A DNA stretch of 64,000 nucleotides from contig NZ_LT607652.1 of NCBI RefSeq assembly GCF_900095265.1, positions 220,912-284,911 on the forward strand, given 5' to 3'. This document shows, in pieces, positions 35,650-46,616 of the stretch. Under the pieces are notes generated by a model that searched no databases, had not been told where the DNA came from, and was given only the letters and a program-made list of their open reading frames with translations. The position numbers and the translations under genes were made by a program. This DNA is from Janthinobacterium sp. UMAB-56 (lineage in GTDB: Bacteria; Pseudomonadota; Gammaproteobacteria; Burkholderiales; Burkholderiaceae_D). How positions within the stretch are numbered: the first letter of the stretch is position 1; every line of letters begins with the position of its first letter.

Positions 35650-36861
35650 TTACTTGTTCATCAGAACCCAGTAACGTGCCAGGTCTGCCGCGCCATCGGT
35701 GCCCTTGACAGTTTTCAGCACAGTCGATGCGTTGGCTTTCTTGCCTGCGTGGATGTAGGCGATGCCCAGATGCAGCTTGGCTTCTTCCGCATACTTGGCG
35801 GTGCCCATTTTCACGGCGTCGTTCATCAAGCCCAGGCCCTTGTCAGCCTGGCCATCGTACACCAGGGCGAAGCCCAGCTTGCTCAAGCTGTCGGCGTCCT
35901 TGTTCTTCACGTATTCCGCTTCCGACTTGGCCGCGCTGGCTTTGAAGTCAGCCTGGGTTTTCAGGGCCAGGTCTTTCAGGCGCTGGTGACGTGCGGCATC
36001 GGCACCGGTGCCCAGCACGCCTTTTTTGTAGCCTTGCTCGATGATGCTCAAAGCTTCGCCAGGATTGCCCGCTTGCAGGGCCAGTTGGCTGATTTCCATG
36101 TATTCGGACGGCTTGGTGAACAGGCCGTTGGCCAGGCGCAGGCGCTGAACGTCCAGGCCCAGGCGTTGCGAGAAGCCAGGCTTGCCCGAAACGCGGTTCA
36201 GCAGGTCAGCCCAGTAGCTGGTCTTTGGATAGCTGCCGGCCAGTTTTTCCAGGGTGGCTACATAGCCGGCCTTGTCGTTCTGCTTCAACTGGATGTTGGC
36301 CAGCATTTGCAGGCTGCCTTCCGAGTTGCCGCCGCGCGCTTGCAGTTCCTTGGCCGCTTCGGCGTAGTTGCCGCTCACGTAGTAAGTCTGGATCAGCAGT
36401 TCGCGCATCTGCGAGTCTTCGCGGTCTTTCAGCGAACGCTTGATCCAGGTGATGGTGTTTGGCCAGTCTTTGGCGCGGTAGTACATGCCTGCCAGCGCTT
36501 GCGTGAATTTGGGGGCTTCGGAGGCGCTCAGGCGGCCGGAATTGATGACGGCTTCAAAAGCCTTGATGGCGGCGCCGTTATCGCCGGCGGCGGCGGCGGC
36601 CGAGGCGCGCACGCGCTCGATCTGATAGCTTTCAAAGGCGGTCTTGTTGCTGACGTTGTCAGCTTCGCGCAGCTTGGCCAGCGCTTCCTTGTTTTTGCCG
36701 CTGCTAGCGAGTTTTTGCGCTTCTTGCAGTGGCTTGCCCACTTCGGCACGCACGGTGTCCGCGGCGTATGCCAGCGAGCCCAGGCCGATTACGGGAGTTG
36801 CTGCGGTAAAACCGATAGCGGCCATGACGAGGCCGAGATGAGCGAGACGAAACTTGGACAT
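35650..36861 (-). CDS. Exported tetratricopeptide-repeat protein of the Ton cluster
   Basis: A 403-residue periplasmic protein with a signal peptide (about 1-34, ending GSLAYAAD). The rest is Ala/Leu-rich helical repeats of the TPR type, for example ALAGMYYRAKDWPNTITWIK and AEEAKLHLGIAYIHAGKKA. It is the last gene after tonB-exbB-exbD-exbD. Such TPR proteins accompany extra Ton systems in proteobacteria and may organise the energy-transducing complex, but no biochemical function can be read here. Confidence 0.82.
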   Translation of the reverse strand: MSKFRLAHLGLVMAAIGFTAATPVIGLGSLAYAADTVRAEVGKPLQEAQKLASSGKNKEALAKLREADNVSNKTAFESYQIERVRASAAAAAGDNGAAIKAFEAVINSGRLSASEAPKFTQALAGMYYRAKDWPNTITWIKRSLKDREDSQMRELLIQTYYVSGNYAEAAKELQARGGNSEGSLQMLANIQLKQNDKAGYVATLEKLAGSYPKTSYWADLLNRVSGKPGFSQRLGLDVQRLRLANGLFTKPSEYMEISQLALQAGNPGEALSIIEQGYKKGVLGTGADAARHQRLKDLALKTQADFKASAAKSEAEYVKNKDADSLSKLGFALVYDGQADKGLGLMNDAVKMGTAKYAEEAKLHLGIAYIHAGKKANASTVLKTVKGTDGAADLARYWVLMNK

Positions 36862-36939
36862 AAGAAAGTCTTTCAGTAAAAAGCGAATAGGCAGGAAGTC
36901 CTGCCTATTCGGATGTAAAGAGAACCTGATTGCTGCAGC

Positions 36940-37371
36940 TTACTGGAATTGTTCGTTGCCGACCAGACCGATTTTGGTCACGCCCAGACGCTGCGCCGAC
37001 GCCATCACACCGGCGACGACTTTGTATTCCACCAGCTTGTTCGGACGCAGATGCACTTCCGGCTGGTCTGCTTGCGCAGCAACGTTGCTCAGCTTGGCTT
37101 CCAGCGAAGCGCGGTCAGGAACGACCTGATTGTCCCACAAGATCGTACCGTCAAAATCGACATCGATCGTGACAACCACCGGTTCGGTTGTCGGTGGCGG
37201 CGGGGTGCCGACCGGCATGTTCAAGTTCACCGAGTGGTTTTGCTTAGGAATCGTGATGATCAACATGATAATCAGCACCAGCATCACGTCGATGAGGGGC
37301 GTCATGTTCAGTTCCATCATTGGTTCCGGATCCGCGCCTGCTGCGCTTCCCGAACCGACATTCATACTCAT
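36940..37371 (-). CDS. exbD: ExbD/TolR-family biopolymer transport protein (second copy)
   Basis: A 143-residue inner-membrane protein. A short cytoplasmic tail precedes one helix with the proton-path Asp in MTPLIDVMLVLIIMLIIT (about 24-41), and a periplasmic domain follows. It has a Pro-rich insert (GTPPPPTTEPV) after the helix that the upstream copy lacks. With ExbB and TonB it converts proton motive force to outer-membrane transport. About 105 bp with strong hairpins separate it from the first exbD. Confidence 0.92.
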   Translation of the reverse strand: MSMNVGSGSAAGADPEPMMELNMTPLIDVMLVLIIMLIITIPKQNHSVNLNMPVGTPPPPTTEPVVVTIDVDFDGTILWDNQVVPDRASLEAKLSNVAAQADQPEVHLRPNKLVEYKVVAGVMASAQRLGVTKIGLVGNEQFQ

Positions 37372-37400
37372 AGTGTTTCCTTTAAGAAGTCCAACGAAGC

Positions 37401-37468
37401 ACCGGGCGAAACTGCCGCCCGGTCAGCTTCCGGCAGTGGCGTCCCCCTATTGCCGGGACGCCGCTGCC
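37401..37468 (-). promoter_or_regulatory. Two strong hairpins between the exbD genes
   Basis: Hairpin one pairs ACCGGGCG (37401-37408) with CGCCCGGT (37416-37423). Hairpin two pairs GGCAGTGGCGTCCC (37432-37445) with GGGACGCCGCTGCC (37455-37468), with one T-G pair. No T tract follows on the minus strand, so they are more likely mRNA stability or partial attenuation elements than a full terminator. Confidence 0.6.
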
Positions 37469-37476
37469 AGCCGCTA

Positions 37477-37905
37477 TCAGCCCTTGTCAGGTGGTTCGGT
37501 GATGAAGCCGACCTTCTGGATCCCGGCACGTTGGGTCGTGTAAATAACCCGGCCGATCGATTCGTAGCGTGTTTCTTGGTCGCCACGAACGTGTACTTCC
37601 GGCTGCGGTACTTTCACTGCTTCAACTTTAAGATAATCGAACAGTTCGTTCGTGTCTTTCAGTCTGGTCTGGCCCAGGTAAATCTCGCCATCCTTGTTAA
37701 CAACGATGTTAACGTTCTCTGGCTTGGTTTGCAGGGCTTGATTGGCCTCAATCGGCAGATCGATTTTCTGCAGCTTGAGGACAACTGGACTTGTAATCAA
37801 GAAAATGATCAGCAAAACCAACATGATGTCGACGAGCGGCGTCGTGTTGATTTCTGACATTACTTGATCTTCATCTCCGCTGTCGGAGCCGACGGACATC
37901 GACAT
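37477..37905 (-). CDS. exbD: ExbD/TolR-family biopolymer transport protein (first copy)
   Basis: A 142-residue inner-membrane protein with a Ser/Asp-rich cytoplasmic tail (MSMSVGSDSGDEDQVM), a single helix carrying the conserved Asp (NTTPLVDIMLVLLIIFLIT), and a periplasmic domain with QKIDLPIEANQ. It follows exbB by 5 bp. Two non-identical exbD genes in one operon are common in Ton clusters, and both may join one complex. Confidence 0.93.
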   Translation of the reverse strand: MSMSVGSDSGDEDQVMSEINTTPLVDIMLVLLIIFLITSPVVLKLQKIDLPIEANQALQTKPENVNIVVNKDGEIYLGQTRLKDTNELFDYLKVEAVKVPQPEVHVRGDQETRYESIGRVIYTTQRAGIQKVGFITEPPDKG

Positions 37906-37910
37906 GATTC

Positions 37911-38840
37911 TTATCCGATCTTTTTAGCGCCGGCAGCACGGCCAGCTTCGCTGGTCGACATGGCGCCGGAGATCAGTACCGAGTGAACGTCGGCGCTGAA
38001 CGAGCGGATGTCTTCCATTGCGGATTTGTTACGACGTACCAGCCAGTTGTAACCCAGAACGGCAGGAACGGCGACCAGCAGACCGAAAGCGGTCATGATC
38101 AGTGCTTCACCAACTGGACCTGCAACTTTGTCGATCGATGCGTTACCGGTCATGCCGATAGCGGTCAGCGCGCCGTAAATACCCCACACGGTACCGAACA
38201 GACCGATAAACGGTGCGGTCGAACCAACGGTTGCCAGGAACGACAGGCCATCTTGCAGACGCGATTGGACTTTGTCCGAAGCGCGCTGGATCGACATCGT
38301 TACCCAGGTCGACAGATCGATTTGTTCCAGCAGGGCGCCGTCATGGTGGGCCGTTGCCTTGGTGCCCGATTCAGCGATGAAGCGGAATGGCGAGCCTTCG
38401 GTCAGGGTTGCCGAACCAGCAGCGATCGAAGGAGCTTTCCAGAATTTGGCAGCGGCTTCTTTGGCTTGCTTGAAGATCTTCATTTGATCGATCAGCTTGG
38501 TGATGATGATGTACCAGCTGCCGATCGACATGATGGACAGGATGATCAGGGTGGCGCGTGGCACGAAGCCACCGTCCCATACTGCGGACAGGCCGAACGG
38601 GTTGTGCACTTCTTCGGTTTTGGCTGGAGCGGCTGCGTCAGCGGCTGGAGCTGCGGCGTCTGCTGCTGGAGCGGCGGCATCTGCGGCAACTGGTGCTGGA
38701 GCAGCGTCTGCCGCAGGAGCCGAAGCGGCAGCCGATGCTGGCGCGTCAGCGAATGCCGGAGCTGCTACCAGAGCGGTAGTAGCGGTAACGGACAACAGAA
38801 CCGCGGCAAAAAATGCGGACAAACGGGTATTCTTAAACAT
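37911..38840 (-). CDS. exbB: ExbB/TolQ/MotA-type proton channel protein
   Basis: A 309-residue inner-membrane protein. Unusually, a signal-like helix (1-32) and an Ala/Pro/Asp-rich segment with several APAADAA units (about 33-75) precede the three core helices. The family core includes FLATVGSTAPFIGLFGTVWG (about 200-219) and the channel helices ending in AVPAVLGYNWLVR. It forms the pentamer around ExbD that powers TonB. The ATG at 38840 follows a good GGAGGA. Confidence 0.93.
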   Translation of the reverse strand: MFKNTRLSAFFAAVLLSVTATTALVAAPAFADAPASAAASAPAADAAPAPVAADAAAPAADAAAPAADAAAPAKTEEVHNPFGLSAVWDGGFVPRATLIILSIMSIGSWYIIITKLIDQMKIFKQAKEAAAKFWKAPSIAAGSATLTEGSPFRFIAESGTKATAHHDGALLEQIDLSTWVTMSIQRASDKVQSRLQDGLSFLATVGSTAPFIGLFGTVWGIYGALTAIGMTGNASIDKVAGPVGEALIMTAFGLLVAVPAVLGYNWLVRRNKSAMEDIRSFSADVHSVLISGAMSTSEAGRAAGAKKIG

Positions 38841-38926
38841 GCTTCCTCCAAAATTAAAAATAACAGATCGCTGAACGTAATGACAACGAAATCATGGTGT
38901 GAGACAGGGGATAACTGTCTCGGGTG

Positions 38927-39583
38927 TTAATCCAGCGACCAAACGTATTGCATTTGCTGCCAGCCTTGTTCCGGCTTGCCGTCAACTGTTGCCGGCTTAA
39001 ATGTACAGCGGCTGATACCTTGCACCGCAGCTTTATCCAGGTCTCTGAAGCCGCTGGACTTCACGATCTTCGAATCAGCGACCTTGCCGTCCACACCGAT
39101 CAGGAACGACAGTGTCACCACACCGGTTTCCTCATTGCGCTGCGACGACTTTGGATAAGCCGGTTTTTCGCAGACACTGAAGTCAACCACGGCCGGCGTA
39201 CGCACCGATTTGGCTGGTCCAGGAGTTGGCGCAGGCTGTGCAGGCGGTGCTGGCGGCGCCAATACATTCGTGGCTGGCTTCACCGCAGTCGTATTTGCAA
39301 TCACGTTTTGCGGTGGTGGCGGCTGCTGCACGTTCACCTCGACTGGCGGAATGAATGGCGGTGGTGGCGCTTTCATTTCTGGCGGCGGTGGTGGCGGTGG
39401 AAGATCCTTCGGTGGAGGCGGTTTGACTTCCTCGATAATCTTGGTTTCAACCGGTTCCATCATTTTGGTGACCAACCGCTTGCCCAAGCCCGTCGCGATC
39501 CCGTAAGCCGCGAGAACGTGCAGCAGGACAACGACGGTTATGCCTGTGTAGTTCTTGGGACTTTTCTCGTTCGAAAAATTCAT
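38927..39583 (-). CDS. tonB: Energy transducer TonB
   Basis: A 218-residue protein that spans the periplasm. One N-terminal membrane helix (about 13-33) precedes a Pro-rich region (about 55-130) with PPPPKDLPPPPPPP, then the C-terminal TonB domain with EETGVVTLSFLIGVDGKVAD and a final YVWSLD. The start is the ATG at 39583 (MNFSNEKSPKNY), after GGAGAAAG. It is the first gene of the Ton operon and would energise receptors such as the one at 6.5-8.9 kb. A hairpin at 38901-38921 (GAGACAG/CTGTCTC) lies just after its stop. Confidence 0.94.
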   Translation of the reverse strand: MNFSNEKSPKNYTGITVVVLLHVLAAYGIATGLGKRLVTKMMEPVETKIIEEVKPPPPKDLPPPPPPPEMKAPPPPFIPPVEVNVQQPPPPQNVIANTTAVKPATNVLAPPAPPAQPAPTPGPAKSVRTPAVVDFSVCEKPAYPKSSQRNEETGVVTLSFLIGVDGKVADSKIVKSSGFRDLDKAAVQGISRCTFKPATVDGKPEQGWQQMQYVWSLD

Positions 39584-40121
39584 GCCTGCTTTCTCCAAAT
39601 ACCATCTCTTGTCTTGCAACTGAACCCCAAAATGACGACACAAAGCTCCAGCCGTATCCGGGACGTCGCCGAATTATACATACGAATTCTTTATTTTACA
39701 CAGATTTTTAACGCCTAAAACCGGTTAAATTTTTGGCGCTTTTGCGCCCTGAAAACGTACTTGCTTATGTCATCTTTGCACGCTTTCGGACAGAAAAAAA
39801 GGCGGTCTTATCGGTTTTTTACAGCCGTTTTGGGCGACCGCTGCTAAGTTCTCCGATGTGCCGATCTGGCGGAATTATATTTCGTGATATTCAATATGGA
39901 AACTGCTAAATTTGGACAAAAATCTTTCTTTTTGGAAATGTTTTGCCTCGGAACCAGACCACTTAGCCATCCGCACGCACCAAACGGGTGCGCAACGCAC
40001 TTCACCCAGGTCAAAAAAGGCGCTCATGACAGCTCTTTTGACGCCGCCAGGCCATACGGAATTCCTATACAGGCATAGGATGCGCTTATGTTCTTGCTAA
40101 AATAATTATCAAGAAGATCAC
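39584..40121. other. 538-bp intergenic region upstream of tonB
   Basis: This AT-rich region holds the tonB promoter near its left end. The rest carries no coding frame with family sense, no tRNA and no clear Fur box. It ends just after the spoVR stop, and I see no terminator with a convincing stem for that gene. Confidence 0.5.
39673..39702 (-). promoter_or_regulatory. Promoter of the tonB operon
   Basis: On the minus strand, a perfect TATAAT (39678-39673) is preceded by an 18-bp spacer and TGTGTA (39702-39697), about 90 bp before the tonB ATG. The -10 box is convincing and the -35 box weak, so an activator may be needed. Confidence 0.5.
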
Positions 40122-41726
40122 TTATGGCCGTGCCGGTGCATCGTCGCGCCGGTTGCGCTTCTCGCGCCGGCAATTCAAAGTGCCCAGCACCACGCCTTGC
40201 GGATCGACCGTATCGAGGTGCACATCGAAGCCCCACAGCCGTGCCACATGCTTGAGCACCTCGGCTGCCTGCTGGTTCAGCGGGCGGCGCTGGAATTGCG
40301 TGTGACGCAGGGTCAAGGCGCGGTCGTCGCGCGTATTCACGGACCACACCTGGATGTTCGGTTCGCGGTTGCCCAGGTTGTACTGTTCCGCCAGTTGCTG
40401 GCGCACGTAGCGGTAGCCGGCATCGTCGTGGATGGCGGAAATGGCCAGCTTTTCATTCTTGTCGTCGTCGAGCACGGCAAAGAAGTGGAATTCGCGGATC
40501 AGCCGCGGCGACAGATACTGGGCGATGAAGCTTTCATCCTTGAAATTGCGCATGGCGAAGTCCAGGCTCTTGCGCCAGTCCGTGCCGGCCATGTCGGGGA
40601 ACCAGGCGCGGTCTTCGTCCGTCGGGTGTTCGCAGATGCGGCGGATGTCGCTCATCATGGCAAACCCCAGCGCATACGGGTTGATGCCGCTGTAATACGG
40701 GCTGTCGATGGGTGGCTGGTAGACTACATTGGTATGGCTTTTCAGAAATTCCATCATGAAGCCGTCGCCGACCACGCCTTCGTCATACAACTGGTTGAGG
40801 ATCGTGTAGTGCCAGAAGGTGGCCCAGCCCTCGTTCATCACCTGGGTTTGCCGCTGTGGATAGAAGTACTGGGAAATCTTGCGCACGATGCGGACCATTT
40901 CGCGCTGCCAGGGTTCCAGCAGCGGCGCGTACTTCTCTATAAAGTACAGCAGGTTTTCTTCGGGTTCGGGCGGAAAGCGGGGCGCGGCCTTGCGCTGGTC
41001 TTCCTCGTCCTCGTCATCCTCGCGCCGGGGCAGGGTGCGCCACAGCTGGTTGATCTGTGACTGCACATAGGCTTCGCGCTCCTTCTGGCGCGCATATTCC
41101 TTCGCCATTGACAGTTTCGCCGGGCGCTTGTAGCGGTCCACGCCATAGTTCTGGATGGCGTGGCAAGAGTCGAGCAGCAGTTCCACGGCATCGACGCCGT
41201 GGCGCTGCTCGCATTCGGCGATGTAATTCTTGGCAAACACCATATAGTCGATGATGGCGTCCGCATCGGTCCAGGCGCGGAACAGATAGTTGCCCTTGAA
41301 GAAGGAGTTGTGGCCGTAGGCCGCATGCGCGATCACCAGCGACTGCATGGTCAGGCTATTTTCCTCCATTAAATAGGCGATGCACGGATTCGAGTTGATG
41401 ACGATCTCGTAGGCCAGGCCCATCTGGCCCCGCCTGTAGCTTTTCTCGGTAGAAAGAAAGTGCTTGCCGAATGACCAATGGTTGTAGGAAACGGGCATGC
41501 CTACCGAGGTATAGGCATCCATCATCTGTTCGGCCGTGATGATTTCCAGCTGGTTAGGATAGGTGTCGAGGCCGAACTGTTTCGCCACGCGGCGGATTTC
41601 CTCGTGGATTTGCTCGATCAGTTCGAACGTCCATTCCGACTGCTCGGGCAGGGCGTTCGGGTGGCGCAGGCGCACGAACGGTTCGCCCGGAGTGTTGCTG
41701 GCGCGGTCAAAGGCTGCACTCATCAT
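40122..41726 (-). CDS. SpoVR family protein (YcgB type)
   Basis: A protein of about 534 residues of the SpoVR/YcgB family, named for sporulation but widespread in non-sporulating bacteria with unknown biochemical function. Recognisable segments are SVGMPVSYNHWSFGKHFL, EEGWATFWHYTILNQL-like NEGWATFWHYTILNQLYDEG, and NPYALGFAMMSDIRRICEHP. It is the third gene of prkA-yeaH-spoVR, and its ATG overlaps the yeaH stop as ATGA. Longer upstream codons run inside yeaH and are not used. Confidence 0.93.
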   Translation of the reverse strand: MMSAAFDRASNTPGEPFVRLRHPNALPEQSEWTFELIEQIHEEIRRVAKQFGLDTYPNQLEIITAEQMMDAYTSVGMPVSYNHWSFGKHFLSTEKSYRRGQMGLAYEIVINSNPCIAYLMEENSLTMQSLVIAHAAYGHNSFFKGNYLFRAWTDADAIIDYMVFAKNYIAECEQRHGVDAVELLLDSCHAIQNYGVDRYKRPAKLSMAKEYARQKEREAYVQSQINQLWRTLPRREDDEDEEDQRKAAPRFPPEPEENLLYFIEKYAPLLEPWQREMVRIVRKISQYFYPQRQTQVMNEGWATFWHYTILNQLYDEGVVGDGFMMEFLKSHTNVVYQPPIDSPYYSGINPYALGFAMMSDIRRICEHPTDEDRAWFPDMAGTDWRKSLDFAMRNFKDESFIAQYLSPRLIREFHFFAVLDDDKNEKLAISAIHDDAGYRYVRQQLAEQYNLGNREPNIQVWSVNTRDDRALTLRHTQFQRRPLNQQAAEVLKHVARLWGFDVHLDTVDPQGVVLGTLNCRREKRNRRDDAPARP

Positions 41727-42991
41727 TTCACCTGTTTCTTGAACAGTTCGCGGAAGACCGGGTAGATATCGGCCGGCGTGACGATCTTTTGCATGGCGAA
41801 ATGGGCGTGGTGGTCGAGCACGCCCGCATATTGTTCCCACAGGTTTTGCTGCGGGCCGTCGGTGATCTCGACATAGGTGTAGTACTGCACCTTGGGCATG
41901 ATGGTGTTGATCAGCAGTTGCCGGCACAGCAAGGAATCATTGTCCCAGTTGTCGCCGTCGGACGCCTGCGCCACATAGCTGTTCCATTGCCCGGCGCCAT
42001 AGCGTTCGTCGATGATGGTGTTGAGCAAGTGCAAGGCGGACGAGACGACGGTACCACCGGACTCGCGCGAATTGAAGAATTCCTGCTCGTCCACTTCGGC
42101 CGCCGCCGTATGGTGGCGGATGAAGACGACCTCGATCTTGTCGTAGGCGCGCTTGAGGAACAGATACAGGAGGATAAAGAAGCGCTTGGCCGTGTCCTTG
42201 CGCGACTCGTCCATGGAGCCGGAGACGTCCATGATGCAAAACATGACGGCCTGCGTCATCGGCTTGGGCACCTTGATGCGGTTGCTGTAGCGCAAGTCAA
42301 ACGGGTCGATGAAGGGAATCGCCAGCAGGCGGGTATGCAGGTGGTGGATCAGGCGGCGCAGTTCCACCACCAGCGGGTCGCTGTCGGGCGCGCCTTCGTG
42401 CAACAGGGTCGCCAGGTCTTCCTCGGCCTGCGCCAGCTGTCTGCGGGCGCCGCCGCCCACGGCGATGCGCCGCCCCAGCGCGCCGCGCAGGGAACGCAGC
42501 ACGTGGATGTTCGATGGCGTGCCCGACATATTGTAGCCGGCGCGCTGGTTCTTGAATTCCGTGGTGGCCGTCAGCTGGGTTTTCACCATGTGCGGCAACT
42601 CCAGGTCCTCGAAGAAGTAATTCATGAATTCTTCGCGCGACAATTCAAAGATGAAGTCATCTTCCGTCGTCTCGTCGCTATTGCCCGCCTTGCCCCGCCC
42701 GCCGCCACCGCCGCCTTTCGGCCGCGCGATCTGGTCGCCTTTCAGGTATTCCTTGTTGCCTGGATTGACCACTTCCCACACCCCGCCATGCGCGTGGCCG
42801 AACGATGGTTCGCCCACGTCCTTGACGGGGATGCTGACTTTCTCGCCATTCTCGATGTCCGTGATCGAGCGCCCCTTGATGGCGCGCCCCACGGCATCCT
42901 TGATCTGGCCCTTGTAACGCCGCAGGAAACGCTCGCGGTTGACGGCGGATTTTTTCTTGCTTTGCAAGCGCCTGTCGATGAGGTATGTCAA
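41723..42991 (-). CDS. yeaH: YeaH/YhbH family protein (DUF444)
   Basis: A 422-residue protein of the DUF444 family, with a vWA-like region: VMFCIMDVSGSMDESRKDTA carries a MIDAS-type DxSxS. The N-terminus is basic (RRLQSKKKSAVNRERFLRRY), and a Gly-rich stretch (KGGGGGGRGKAG) lies at about 90. In E. coli the homologue is made with the kinase YeaG in stress and stationary phase. It sits between prkA and spoVR and overlaps spoVR. Confidence 0.93.
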   Translation of the reverse strand: MTYLIDRRLQSKKKSAVNRERFLRRYKGQIKDAVGRAIKGRSITDIENGEKVSIPVKDVGEPSFGHAHGGVWEVVNPGNKEYLKGDQIARPKGGGGGGRGKAGNSDETTEDDFIFELSREEFMNYFFEDLELPHMVKTQLTATTEFKNQRAGYNMSGTPSNIHVLRSLRGALGRRIAVGGGARRQLAQAEEDLATLLHEGAPDSDPLVVELRRLIHHLHTRLLAIPFIDPFDLRYSNRIKVPKPMTQAVMFCIMDVSGSMDESRKDTAKRFFILLYLFLKRAYDKIEVVFIRHHTAAAEVDEQEFFNSRESGGTVVSSALHLLNTIIDERYGAGQWNSYVAQASDGDNWDNDSLLCRQLLINTIMPKVQYYTYVEITDGPQQNLWEQYAGVLDHHAHFAMQKIVTPADIYPVFRELFKKQVK

Positions 42992-43061
42992 AGGGTGCCT
43001 CCTTGCTTCTCGTCTTGCGCGCCCCGCCAGTCACCGGGCGGGAGCGCGCCCGCTGTCCGCG

Positions 43062-44984
43062 CTAGGATGACTTGCGTACGCGCAAGTACCATTCGCATAA
43101 CAGGCGTACCTGCTTGGCCGTATAGCCTTTTTCCACCATGCGGGCCACGAAGTCGGCGTGTTTGTTGGCATCGTCGGCACTGGCCTTGGCATTGAAGGAA
43201 ATCACGGGCAACAATTCTTCCGTATTCGAAAACATTTTCTTTTCGATCACGGTGCGGAACTTTTCATAACTGGTCCAGGCGGGATTCTTGCCGCCGTTCG
43301 AGGCCCGCGCGCGCAGCCCGAAGTTGACGATTTCATTGCGGAAGTCCTTCGGATTGGAAATGCCCGCCGGCTTCTCGATCTTCTCGAGTTCATTGTTCAG
43401 CGATTCGCGGTCGAAACTTTCGCCCGTGTCCGGATCGCGGTATTCCTGGTCCTGTATCCAGAAATCGGCAAACGTCACATAGCGGTCAAAGATGTTCTGC
43501 CCGTATTCCGAATAGCTTTCCAGATAAGCCGTCTGTATCTCCTTGCCGATGAATTCCACGTAGCGCTGCGCCAGGTGCTCTTTGATATAGGAGAAGTAGC
43601 GCTGCTCGAGTTCCGGCGCGAACTGCTCGCGCTCGACCTGCTGTTCCAGTACATATAATAGATGCACGGGATTGGCGGCCACTTCGGAATTGTCAAAGTT
43701 GAACACTTTGGACAGGATCTTGAAGGCAAAGCGCGTCGACAAGCCGTTCATGCCCTCGTCCACGCCCGCGTAATCGACGTATTCGTGCATGGACTTGGCT
43801 TTCGGGTCCGTGTCCTTGAGGTTTTCGCCATCGTAGACGAGCATCTTCGAGAAAATGCTGGAATTTTCCGGGTCTTTCAGGCGTGACAGGATGGCGAACT
43901 GCGCCATCATGCGCAGGGTGCCGGGCGCACACGGGGCCTTGACCAGCGAGGAATTGGCCACCAGCTTGTCGTAGATCTTGATTTCATCGGTCACGCGCAG
44001 GCAGTACGGCACCTTGACGATATAGATACGGTCAAGAAAGGCCTCGTTGTTGCGGTTGTTTTTAAAGGTCTTCCATTCCGACTCGTTCGAGTGGGCCAGG
44101 ATGATGCCGTCGAAGGGAATCGCGCCGAAGCCTTCCGTGCCCTTGTAATTGCCTTCCTGCGTGGCCGTCAGCAGCGGATGCAAGACCTTGATGGGCGCCT
44201 TGAACATTTCCACGAATTCCATCAAGCCCTGGTTGGCCAGGCACAGGCCGCCCGAATAGCTGTAGGCGTCCGGATCGTCCTGGGCATAGTCTTCCAGCTT
44301 GCGGATGTCGACCTTGCCCACCAGCGATGAAATATCCTGGTTGTTTTCGTCGCCCGGCTCCGTCTTCGAGATGGCGATCTGTTTCAGCACGGAAGGGTAG
44401 CGCTTGACGACGCGGAACTGATTGATATCGCCATTGTATTCATGCAGGCGCTTGACGGCCCACGGACTGGGAATGTTGCGCAGGTAGCGGCGCGGGATGC
44501 CGTAATCTTCTTCCAGGATGGTGCCGTCCTCTTGCTCGTTGAACAGGCCCAGCGGCGATTCGTTGACGGGCGAACCTTTCAGGCAATAGAAGGGCACGTG
44601 TTCCATCAGCGACTTGAGTTTTTCCGCGATGGAAGACTTGCCGCCGCCGACGGGGCCCAGCAAATACAGGATCTGCTTGCGTTCTTCCAGGCCTTGCGCC
44701 GCGTGGCGGAAATACGAGACGACTTGCTCGATGACTTCCTCGGTGCCGTAGAACTCGCGGAAGGCGGGATAGATCTTGATGATCTTGTTGGCGAAGATGC
44801 GCGACAAGCGCGTGTCGTTGCGCGTGTCGACCAGCTGCGGCTCGCCGATGGCGGCCAGCATGCGTTCGGGCGCGCTGGCATACGTCAGCTTGTCCTTCTT
44901 GCACAGGGCCAGGTACTCGGTGAGCGACATTTCTTCTTCACGGGTGCGCTCGTAGCGCGCTGCATAGTTATCAAAAATGGTCAT
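43062..44984 (-). CDS. prkA: PrkA (YeaG) family AAA+ serine protein kinase
   Basis: A 640-residue protein with an N-terminal AAA+ domain, Walker A LLGPVGGGKSSIAEKL (about 108-123), and a C-terminal PrkA kinase-like domain (about 400-640). FGAIPFDGIILAHSNESEW and EGMNGLSTRFAFKILSK are typical. The family is linked to nitrogen-starvation and stationary-phase responses in enterobacteria. It is first of the three-gene unit; AAAGGA precedes the ATG. Confidence 0.95.
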   Translation of the reverse strand: MTIFDNYAARYERTREEEMSLTEYLALCKKDKLTYASAPERMLAAIGEPQLVDTRNDTRLSRIFANKIIKIYPAFREFYGTEEVIEQVVSYFRHAAQGLEERKQILYLLGPVGGGKSSIAEKLKSLMEHVPFYCLKGSPVNESPLGLFNEQEDGTILEEDYGIPRRYLRNIPSPWAVKRLHEYNGDINQFRVVKRYPSVLKQIAISKTEPGDENNQDISSLVGKVDIRKLEDYAQDDPDAYSYSGGLCLANQGLMEFVEMFKAPIKVLHPLLTATQEGNYKGTEGFGAIPFDGIILAHSNESEWKTFKNNRNNEAFLDRIYIVKVPYCLRVTDEIKIYDKLVANSSLVKAPCAPGTLRMMAQFAILSRLKDPENSSIFSKMLVYDGENLKDTDPKAKSMHEYVDYAGVDEGMNGLSTRFAFKILSKVFNFDNSEVAANPVHLLYVLEQQVEREQFAPELEQRYFSYIKEHLAQRYVEFIGKEIQTAYLESYSEYGQNIFDRYVTFADFWIQDQEYRDPDTGESFDRESLNNELEKIEKPAGISNPKDFRNEIVNFGLRARASNGGKNPAWTSYEKFRTVIEKKMFSNTEELLPVISFNAKASADDANKHADFVARMVEKGYTAKQVRLLCEWYLRVRKSS

Positions 44985-46593
<1,609 letters not shown>

Positions 46594-46616
46594 ATTCTCA
46601 TAGAGACCCGCCGCCC

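Noticed and set aside
39884..40078. Small plus-strand frame upstream of tonB
   Set aside because: No ribosome site, no recognisable protein sense, and no conserved composition; treated as chance.
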